DNA of 64,000 nt from Apostichopus japonicus. Lineage: Eukaryota > Echinodermata > Holothuroidea > Aspidochirotida > Stichopodidae. This document shows positions 51,725-63,570 of the stretch, in pieces (the first letter of the stretch is position 1; each line of letters begins with the position of its first letter). Under the pieces are notes generated by a model that was given only the letters and a program-made list of their open reading frames with translations, was not told the DNA's origin and did not search any database. A program made the position numbers and the translations under genes. Where the stretch lies: assembly GCF_037975245.1 (NCBI RefSeq), contig NC_092578.1, forward strand, positions 6,551,001 to 6,615,000, in the 5' to 3' direction.

Positions 51725-54700
51725 CTATATAGTGAAATATAAAAATAATTAATATTTCATTTCGTTTATACTTCATGTCATTTCTATTCACTTAATTTAC
51801 ATACCATATTCATTTCCTTTCATAATTTCATAATTTTTTTATTGGATCAGGATACGCCAATATCAGCGGAGGAGTATGATCGTCTAGTGAAAATTAATAT
51901 TTCATTTCTATTAATTTCATCTCATTTTCGATTTATTTCATTACATTTCATTTCCTTTCATAATTTTCAGAATAGTTTACAGTTTGTATATTGAAGATGT
52001 ACCTGGTTGGATTTCGCACGTTGGACCATATGTGTCCCGGGGACACGTACATTGAAACAGTGCCCCAGTCGGTGTGCACGTTCCACCATTTCGACAAGGA
52101 AAACTGGCGCATGGGTGTTCCACTGAACATAGGAGAAGAAAGTAAAAAGCTGATAATGAAAGAATCGAAGATACTTGATGCTTCCTCCTTCCACTCCTTC
52201 GTAATGAGACGTCTACGCAAAAACATACTTAAAAACAATACAAACAAGCAAACAAACAAACCTTGTGAAAAGGATTTAGCTTATACAGGGCTTATCGCTT
52301 TAGCTTATCGCTCTTTCCTCAAAATGTCTCCGTCTACCTCTCTTTCCTCAAAATGTCTCCCTCTACTGCTCTTCCCTCAAAATGTCTCCCTCTAAAATTT
52401 GTCCTTTTACTGGTTACTTTAAAACTTACGATATTATAATCAGAAGTACCATTGGCTTCACCAGAATGTTTTTTGATTAAAATGCGGAGTAAGTTATAAG
52501 ATGCCATGTCTCGTTGAAGTTCAGGTGAGCGTGTGTGTGTGTGTGGGGGGGGGGGGGGTATCACTGACAAAATAATAATGTCTCCTTGTGAGGATGAAAC
52601 GGAGTTGGGGATCAGAATGGTCTACAGCTGGTCTCCACCAAGTACGCCATTAACTATCAGTAACGTATGAATAGGACCGACTCGGGAAGCAGGAATTCAT
52701 TCCAGACGAGGACATATACATACCGACGATAAAAAAAAGTAAATTTAATTTTAAAGTTTCCCCAAACCCTTTCTTTCTGGCACCCCCACCATCACATTCA
52801 CCTCCCCTCCACCCTCCTTCTCCCCGGCTAAGTATACTAACCCTGTGTTTCGCATCTCGATCCTGCGTATCCAACAGCACAGTTACAGATGAAGTTACCT
52901 TCATTACTTGGACTAATGAATATATTTCTACAAACACCACCGTTCAGACAGAGGTCATTGTTTGCGCATGGGCTGGATTGAGCTGAAAAGAGAAGCAATT
53001 GAAATCACGGCACCTTAATTAATATTCGTTATTTTTGTTTGCCGAACCAATGTTGCTTTACTTTCTTCGTAAGTCATTAATTTAAAACAATGGGTGAGGA
53101 ATATTTTAGAAAGGGAAGCACGAGGTAGACATAGTTGAGTTGTGGTAGATGGGATGGGAGGGGTGGGTGGGTGGGGTGGTAGGAGGTGAGGGGAGGGGAA
53201 AGGGATGATTGTTTTGTCTAGGTCATTGTGTTCACCTTTAAGTTTTAGTTGTTCGTATAATCAACCCAATGCATGTGTAAACGTTTTCAAAGGGGTATTC
53301 CGTTGGGTGGGCAATGTGACATTTTTTTATTGAAAAGAACAATATTCCACGAAACCCAAACATTTCCCTAACTCAATATATATGGTTGATTCAATGGAAC
53401 TTATTTTGAAAAGCTAAATCCTCGATTCTTCAGTGGAGTGGATCACAGTGGGAGGTCTGTGATGTCATAACGGCAAATGTTCTTCAAAATCTCTATTTTT
53501 CTATCACAATATTCTTGTGGATGTACCCTTGAAACTTGGCTCATCAAATTGCAACTGTTTAGATGCAGAAAATAGTCAACACTTTTGCTTCAGCTAGGGG
53601 AACACCTCTTTAAGTTAATTGCTCCAAGTTCTTTTTATTCTGTGGTGAGTATTGTTAAGTCATTGGGCAGAATTCTCGAGAGCACGGTCGGCAAAATCAT
53701 GTCATCGACCACCATTTTTTGAAGTCATTTTATTCTTATATTACGAAGACGAGGACACTGAGAAATACGTTATTCTTTGCCAAATATTTCCTCGGTTTGC
53801 CTTAACTGACCCCAGACACCGAGGCTGTACCCCCCACCCCCCCCCCCCCCGCCCAATCCGACCACCACCTATCTCCAGGCTTGTCGTTTGGGTGACCTAC
53901 TTTCTTATGGAACGCCCAAAGCCCAAAGGAGACAACAACATCGAAAGAGACAACAACATCAAAAGAGACAACAACATGATAACAGACAGCTTAGAAGTAA
54001 ACAACATAATAAATTTCCCTTTCGGCGTTCCATACTTTCCTGGCTGTTACAGTCACGTCTAGCCCAACCCACTTCGCATACGCATGTGTATCCTGTTGGA
54101 GTTTGGACGTTATTGACGGTAGAGTAAGTGTTGTGACAGGCGGCTCCGTTCAGGCAAGGTGCGTTGAAACAGGTCCCAAGCTGACTATCTGAAATAGACA
54201 CACACATAGAAAAAAGCCAAGTGTTGTCATATGCGAAAATATTGATGTTTTTATTATACTTATGAGGAAACATCTCTTCCCCAGTCTCGAGATTAATAAA
54301 ATTTTCATCAAAGGGAAATGGGAAAACAGGTGCGTACACCAGCTGAATGTGGAAGGAAACAGAACAAAGACGGGCACAGGATTTCAAAAGTGGGGAGCGG
54401 TGGGTTGGTGGTGGTGGGGGGGGGTGTTCTGAATCCTCCAAATAGAGGGGAGATCATGCTCCCCTCCCTCGCGCACGCCACTGCAAGTCATCGATCTGAT
54501 TTGTGTCCCGGCTAATGGGAAGCAGTTTGATGTAATTTAGGCTGCTAAATTGTAAAACTGAATGGTTCTAAATTTTGAGACGTTTGAAACTAATTTATGC
54601 TCAAGAATGATCCACTTTTTTGGGTTATATCTATATGTATATGGTCAACTAAGTTTTTCCACAGCCGTTCCGACGCTCTTGTTACTCATAATATTTAACT

Positions 54701-57700
54701 AAACTAGATTTTCCAACAACAACAACAACAAATCCAGGAGTAAGAGACCAAGTACAAATCAACGAGAACGAGTACAAACCAATACATGCGAGTACAAATC
54801 AATAATTGCGAGTATGTGCACAAATGAACGAGTACATGCAGGTAGCTATCCTGGAATAGGAGAACGATTACTGACTTAAGTCATTTAAGCTTGGAGAATA
54901 CCAACATAACACGACAGCACCCCTTTGCGAACCTTCTTACCCACTTTTTCTTCACATAGGGTTCCTCCGTACCCGTCACGACATAAACAGATGAAGTCAT
55001 TGTTTCCTTCACTGGTTTGAATGCTTATACACTCCCCGAGATTCCTGCATGGAGTGCTGAGACATCTATCGCTTGTCGTAATTTCAGTCACAACTGACGG
55101 AGATAAAGAGACAAAGCACAGTGTAAAGATGTTAATCATATTAAATGAAGATTAGGCGGGGGAAAGGGTGGGGGAAGAAGGGTAGGGGGAGGAAGGGGTG
55201 GGGAAGAAGGGGTGGGGAAGGAAGCGTAGGGGAGGGAGGAAGGGGTGGGGGTAAGAGGTGTAGGGGAGGAAGGGTAGGGAGGAAGGGGTTGGGGAGGAAG
55301 GGGTAGGAACGGGTATGGGAGGAAGGGTAGAGGAGGATGATGGAGCACAGTGGGATCATGTTGCCATATGTTGTAATATGATATGATATATGATATGATT
55401 TGACGTGACGTGACGTGATCGTGACGTGACGTGTTGTATGGTGTTGTGTTGTGTTGTGTTGTGATGTGATCGTGATGTGATCGTGATGTTTTCGTGAATA
55501 GATGAGTATCGCTGCTGCAGGTTAGAAGACAGATAGGATAAGAGATGTGAATTAATTAATTTTACTACACTTTTGTGTACCTGACTCTTCTGAAGGATTA
55601 GGCCTTAATGACAGGCAGGTGTATCCGTAACAGTTAGTCATACTCCTGATACATATGCTTGATCCGCACGGATTAATATCACAAGGATCCACCTCTAGGA
55701 AAAACAAAAAAGATCGGATTTGTTTTAGCTGGGGCTGATTGTGAATCGAAATGGGGAGCATGGGAACATGGCGTCGCAATCATCTCAAAACAAAACATAC
55801 CACTTACGTGCTGTACTGCAGAAGTAAAATAAATGGTGTTGGTATAGTAATCTTGCGTAATATTTTGAAATACATGAAATAAGTAAAATCAAACGATAAA
55901 TGTATTAGCATTGATAAGCTCACAGCTTCATATAGCGAAATCTTTGATAGATTTTATCTCTTTCTTTGATGGTTGCTTATCCTGTGACGCAGTTACGACC
56001 GCTACATAACCGTCCGTTTCTCTGTCACGTTATGTAAGATGTAGACAATCCCTGACTTGTCAATGAAACTTCATGGCATTTCTCTCTATACGTAGGTATA
56101 TAGATTTGTATCATGGAATAACTTACCCAATTCGCAGTATGTACCAAAAGAACAGTTCCCACATTCACAAACGTAACGTTCGCATGACCCTTCTATTACC
56201 CTGCAAGTAGATCCGTCCTGACAGAGGTTGTTAGTACAAGGATCGATGGCTGGGGGATAACAAATGGATATTGATCAAAGAAAAAGGATTTTAAATTTAG
56301 GACATCGACTGTCAGTAATAATGATATACGTCGAAGGAGGGAAGGGGAGTAGAATGGCAGGAAGTAGTAGAAGAATCGAGGTTGGGGTGGTGGGCGGCTT
56401 TTAAATCATTTATATTATCAATTAACCTTTTCCAGGGAAACACATGGTTTGATTTTCATGGTTTGAAATATATAAGAATGATAACTCCTCCCAAATCTTA
56501 TATGCAAAGTATGGCTAAGCTTTCAGTTAAATCTGTTATTCTGTTGTAGAGTTCGACTAAGTAGCCACTACACGTAGTATAGCGCACCTATACTGTACAT
56601 CCAGTACGACACTTGACTACTTGACACTTGACTACTTAACAAGAGTTGGCATCGGAAACGTTGCAATATCAACACAATTAAGCATAGTAATGTCTGAATT
56701 GCAGTCTTAATACAAGTGACATCCTTTATATAGGGCCTGTATTTTTGGAATAGGGATTATACAAGATCGTACTAGATTGTACTGTATCGTACGACATTGT
56801 ACTATATCGTACGTGATCGCACTAGATCGTATTTAATCGTATTATATTATACGGGGTCGTACTACATTGTATTATATCGTATGAGATAGTACTAGACTAT
56901 GCAAGATCGTACTAGGCTGTACTAGATTGCACTAGATTGTGCTAGACTGTACAAGATCGTACTAGATTGTACTAGTACTTAATATAACGTAATAGATTGT
57001 ACTAGATCGCACGAGACTGTACAAGATCGTACTAGATCGTACGAGATTGTACTAGACTGTACAATATCGTACTAGGACTTAATATAACATAATAGATTGT
57101 ACTACATCGTACTAGATTGATAGACTGTACAAGATCGAACTAGATTGTACAAGGACTTAATATAACATAATTGGTTGCACTATATCTTACTATAGATTGA
57201 ACTATATACTGTACAAGATCGAATAGATTGTACAAGGACTTAATATAACGTAATATATCGTACTAGATCGTACTAGACTGTACTAGATGATCGTTCTAGA
57301 TTGTACTAGATTCCAATAAATCGTAATAGATTGTACTAGACTGTACTTGATCGTTATAAAGTGATTATAAGTGTTTATAACATATTTAAGAGGGGAAAAA
57401 ACTCAAGTTCCTTAACAGTAAATCAAAATATAATTTTTTTCTATTCTGTCTTTTCTCACTAAAAAGGAAACTGTATTCGCGTAAAAAGAAATCAGTTGGT
57501 AAGGTCATGTGCCCCGACAGTTGGAGTTCATGACTTAATGAAAACCTTAAACGTGTATGACACTTCTGTAACTCACGTGTTTCACACGTTGGACCACCAT
57601 AGCAAGGGGGACATATGCAATTGAATACCGAACATGACCCGTCCATAAGTACACAAGTACCCTCATTCATACACGGTCCATTGCCACATACATTAGACGC

Positions 57701-60700
57701 TGGAAAAGAAATATATATATATATATTCAGCGATTATTACAAAATATTTGCTATTTAAGAACTATCGTTTCAGTCAATCGGTAGCCATCTAACCCGCAAT
57801 ATCGAATTGCTTTTATATTAAAACTTACACTTATTCGATGACGTAAATCGTAGAAACCTATAAACTTTCTACTAAACTTGGCACCTGAGTTAAAGCAATA
57901 CACAGCTAGGAATTGAAGGTTTACCGCCTTGTATCAAAGTCAAGGCGTTCTCATACTATTTTACAACAGTTTTGTGTTTGTATAGGATGTGATCAATCCT
58001 AAAAACCTACAGGAATTAGGGTTCCATTTCTATGCAAAAGGCTCAACCATAGCCCTTCCACGCGACGGGTCAAAAAATATTTTACAATGTGGTTAATCTG
58101 GAAGCCCCTCCTCACCCCCTCTCCCCCACACAACACAGCACAGGAACTCAAGACACACATGCAATTCACCTAGTTTCATTTCTGAGCATATCATCGATGA
58201 CTGGAATTATTAGAACCTTTACACATAAATCAAAAATAGAAGGAAAAAAAGTGAGAAAAAAAATACTTACGTATTTCACAATAGTCTCCAAAGTAACAGC
58301 CATCATTACAAATACACTGAAACTGGCCCAGAGACATAGCAACACATCTACCATGGTCGCCACAGGGTAAGCCATCACACGGAGAGGCTGAAAATAAAAT
58401 ATAAGGGTACGGCAAAAAAGGTGTGGTAAATAATACATTCTTTTAGAACGTCCAATCTTAGACGGATGATAATACCGGTTCTCTGTGTTCTGTTGACAGC
58501 TTAAAACGATATTCTGTTGGTTAAAATTGATTGCTTAACAAAATTGATGGAAAATATCTGAATCTGTACATCCTCATAGCCATTTGTATCGGGAAGATAC
58601 CATTTTTTTTTAAATTGTGTGATTTTTGTTGCTGCATAAATGGATCTGGCAACAGCAGAATGGATAATGGCATTATGACCACTTCAGCTGAAAATGTCTT
58701 TATTTTTCTTTTCAATTTGTCAATCATTCATTCACAGAGGAATATAATGGTCCTAGTACAAGAAAGGTACAATTTGATGAAATTATAACTGCTATAGAAC
58801 TTGATAGTTGAGCAAACGTAGCGCGCACGCGCACTACAATAATTATGAGAAAGAGGCAGAGAGAGAGGTGGAGGTGGAGAGGTGGACACACAGAGAGAAA
58901 CATTAACACAGTATAGGCTTACATTACAAATCTGGATGGTTATACCTGAAAATATATTAAAGGGGCGAGAATTCTCAACCTTCAACAATTTGCATTCCAC
59001 TACCAAACTCTAAAAGTATTTCCCTCGTTGGTTTTATCAGGGACTAATGTGAAAAGAATCAAACCAACATTTGATCACGACTGAAACCTTTTCTTTTAAA
59101 AGCCCCTTTACAGTGTGTAATTTATAGCGAACAAAATTTGAAATTTCTAGTTATAACTTTCTCACTTTCAACAACGTCAACATTAAAGACACACGAGTCC
59201 GAAACGCCAAACGCATTGTTGAAGGTATACGAGACGACAGTGATCCCCAACGGCAAGAATGATCCCGAAGCCACGGGGGAAGTTATGATCTGATCACGTG
59301 GGGCTGGCTCATCCCACGTGACGATGGTTCCACCAGAACCACGGAGCATGTAAACCATCATATCCTGCGGACATGGGTTCGGATCTGGTCCTGTTAATGA
59401 GACATAAGGAAAGATACTTTCTAAAGACCACTTAAGACTATAAAAACGTAGCTCTCAGATTCTGACATCCACCAAATGCCAACGTCCAGTCCTTATTTAA
59501 GACGGGGAAGGAATCTGTAACAGCAGTAACGTAAGTTACAAGGTTATACACCTTTTGCCCATAATTTTGTCAAGTACCTTCCTAGCCCACCCCGACCACC
59601 CGCCCCCCTCTCAATATTAATTGAAGTAACATGACATTGCGAAAAATAGCGAGTATAATCACACGTGACAGCCGGGGAACCATTGGTGGGAGGGAAGGGG
59701 AGGGTTAACGTTAGGCGAGGATCCAGTGATGTGGGGTTTTGTACCCCTCTCCCCTCTCAAAAAAGTAGTTATTAGCACATATAGACCTAATTCATGGCCT
59801 AAATATGTATCCGATGCAGGATTTGATGTCTACAACTATCATATTTGTTGTTTTCCAGGAGGAGGACCAACAGGCCCACCTATATGGGCGCTGGTTCCAA
59901 CGACCATATGGGTCACTCTCTCCCTCCTGTATTAAAAAAAAAATGCCGAATCCTTCGCTGAACGTGTTTATCTCTGACATCTCGTTGAATCAATTCACTT
60001 ACCGACTACAATAAGAAATGAACAGACGTAAAAATCTCTCGTCGCGTTTTGAAAGACGTAACGTATCGTTCTATTAGTTCCGACTCGAAAAGGCCTCTGC
60101 ATAACCGGTGGACCAACTATCAGTTCAAATCCAGGTCCTGGATCAGGGATGGCCCAACCGACCAGAGTAAACAACTGGTTCGAAACCATGTCTATGACCA
60201 TATCAGCAGGACATGAGATAGGGCTACCTATGAAATGAGAAGAGAAATGTAGAAACAACTTTTTTTTAGTTGGGTGAACTTAACAGAAACCTTTTGTGCC
60301 GATTGTTTTGGAACTTTTTTCTTTATATATTATATTATTCGACAGTAATGTCACATCAAGATGTAGAGCATACTTTAACTGAATGACTGATAAATATTCA
60401 TGTCTAACGAGAAAAGAGGAGCAAATTTTTAAAATGTCTGATATATTTTTGGAATGGAATCATTTAATAGGTCTATTGATGACAAAACGTTTGGAACGAT
60501 TCCAACATCTTCGAAGTGATACCCAGGTGCATAATATTTTGAATGACAAGATGTCACCCATAAATCAGCATTTTGTGTTAATTACGGAGATTTCGTCATG
60601 CCATAATGGTAAAATTGTAAGACTTCTTTATCTAAATATTCAAGCTTTATTCAAAATTATCAATGATTGTATATTAATCTCTGGATAAAACTTGTCAATA

Positions 60701-63483
60701 AAATTATTGCCTTTTTTTACTAAATTTGATGTCGGAATGTAATGGAATCCCGAATTATTCGCAAATTAGCTGTCTGAATTCAGTAAATTCATTCAAAGTT
60801 TGATAATTTCATTCATATTTGGATTCATGTTTACCTAGTACAACGTTTGGTAAAATTGACGAAATTTAGCGTTGGGAAAACAAATGTTGTATAATTCCTA
60901 GCTAAGAAAATATTCTTCCATGTCAGCCTACTAAGGTTGTAAAGTGTCATGGACGTGGCATGGACGTGCCATGGATGTGACATGGACGTGATAATCCATA
61001 AATCGTTTTTCCTCACCAGGAAGTGCATCATCAACAGCAAACATTGTCAGGTAATTTTCTACTCCGCAAAACGTAGTACTTTCAACCGCACCCTGTTCTA
61101 TAGTCGCAAGGAAGCCTCCCCCTTGAGGAAGGGGCGTTGGCACTCGGAATGAGATGGCGTTTCCAGCTGGTTGGAGAGTTGCACCAACAGAGGTAATTAT
61201 AGATGCAAATTCTAGTCCATTTTGAGTGATAGAAACCGTCCTGGGTGAAATTGGAAGTCTGATCTGTAGACCAAACATACAACAACATCATCTTGTATAG
61301 TTCTGAATTGTTGCCTTTAGTCACACAAAATCAACTATTGCATATCAGAGATGGTTCTAATTTCCATACCCCCCCCCCCCCTCGTGCGAGGTAAAGGACT
61401 CCACATAGAGTATAGCACACACACACACTATCCAACAGTCTATTAACGTCGCAGTCGCCGCAACTATCCCGCAACTTACAAGCTTAACTGTCTGCTCAAA
61501 CGGACTTTAAAATATATACTATAGAAATAGCAATAAAGTTTCAAAAGGCAAAGATTTTGTTTTGTAATAAACCACAGTTTTGGAGTATATTTTAGCATGG
61601 TTGTGACTATCGTTATGTCTACAAGTTTTACATGGTTGTCAGCTGAACAAAGACATTTCTACAAGGCCTCTTTTATTTCATGGTAACTTTCTTTAACGAT
61701 CGCCGTTTACCTGGTGACACTTTTGACTTCATGCATGCCCGAAATCTCACCAACCTGCCCCCTCTCCCAACCCCCCTCCCTACAGCCATGCTTTCCAAAT
61801 TACATGGGTCGCTATACTCAAAAAAGGAGTCGCCACGGTTTTACGGTCGGTCGCGAGTTGGGAGGCAGAAAGCAATGATCGGTAAACAATCCTGCTGGTT
61901 GAATCTGAAAGTAAAGTTCCTCCCTGACACGCTGTAACCTGCCCCCTCTCTTTTTATTTTATAAATATAAATGCAACAGCAGTGTTACGATTACCACGGG
62001 GAGGGGGGGGGGCAAGGGAGCAGATGATTAGACGGGGACCCTTAAAGCGAGCGAAGTGAGCAATTTAGAGACTGCACTTAATAACGAAATGAGTTCCAGT
62101 TCCAACATCTTCTTGATGATATTGAAGTAGTTGGTATCTGTCACATATGCATCCAAAGAGCTGGACACGTGCACCGGTTTTCTTTTCTTTTCTTAAGCTC
62201 AAGCCTAATACAGCACACATGTGCCAAAGGATTATTTTCTGGCGTTCCATGTAGTAACCAGCAATGTAAACTTATTGAAAACTTATACTTCGACATGTGT
62301 GCATCTTATTCAAGATTTGGATCTCGTGCATCCTTTGCCCAATAACATACATGTAACATGAAAAGTGTCGAATAAAACGGTCGTCAAAATTGCCAAACTC
62401 ACCGCTTGGTCAAAGGTTATCGTGACGAGGCCGTTTCTATCAACGATCGCAGCAGTTACCATTGGTGGCGATGCTGTTGAAAGATTTGATACATGTTGTC
62501 AAAGTAGAAAATTGATTTAAAGATAAACACATTCTACACATTTAATGTTGTCACATGATTACTTTCACTGACATAATTTGTTTTTTTGTTTTGTTTTTTC
62601 ACTTGTGGAGAGATTTAGATTAGTTTAGATTTTGAAAAACATTTTTAGCCTTCCCTTACCCCCTCTCCACCCCCAAAAATATGACCAAAAATATACATTA
62701 TTAATTGAAAAAATAATAATAAATTCAAGAATACTGATTATTTTGATTTCTTAAATCAATTTTCCAATGTTCTGTCAGCCGTATTATTATTAGTATCATG
62801 ATAAACTGCCTATATTCGAAACTAATATAAAATCATATTTTACTTGCAGTCACAAGAAAGATACATCGTTGGTCGCTAGTAAGTCTGTAAAAAGTAAGGA
62901 AAATTGTATATAAAGAGTGAAAAATATAGAAACAAATATCAATATAATTTTGAAATATTTTTTTTTATTTTCTCACTCAATTCTTCTTCACCATGCACCC
63001 CAAACCATATCACCATCTCATTCTCTTAATATCTCTTAAGATACATAGCCTTTGAAACACAGACCTTGCCAAAAATGATTTGTTATCTAAGTTTACCAAT
63101 CAGCGATAGCTAACATACTCTCGTTGTTAAACCTGCTCTCAAATTGTGTAATTGAACACCATAGATATCATGAAATTTAAACATTCCGTCTTTTTTCCAA
63201 GTCCACCTCGCTCTGTCGTTTACTCTCCTTCCCAGACTTCCAGTTCCCTTCTCTTTGCCGGCCCTGTCCCTCCCCCCCCCCCCCGAAGTAAGACCATGGG
63301 AGTATTCTTTACCGTTGTAACATAATTCATGTATAAAATACTTTTGCGTAGCCTACGTGAAAGTGCCTCTGGTTTGTTGTTTTGAACTGTTGGAGTAAAA
63401 TACCTTTTGTATATACATATACATGTATATATACATTCATATGTGTAAAAGGAAATTTTATTTACATTAATAACGCTTAGAGG

Positions 63484-63570
<87 letters not shown>

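Noticed and set aside
60383-60688. 101-codon plus-strand ORF
   Set aside because: Lies in an intron of the EGF/HYR gene on the other strand, with no motif.
62065-62250. Minus-strand 61-codon ORF as an extra EGF/HYR exon
   Set aside because: No HYR or EGF pattern, and the frame already joins without it.
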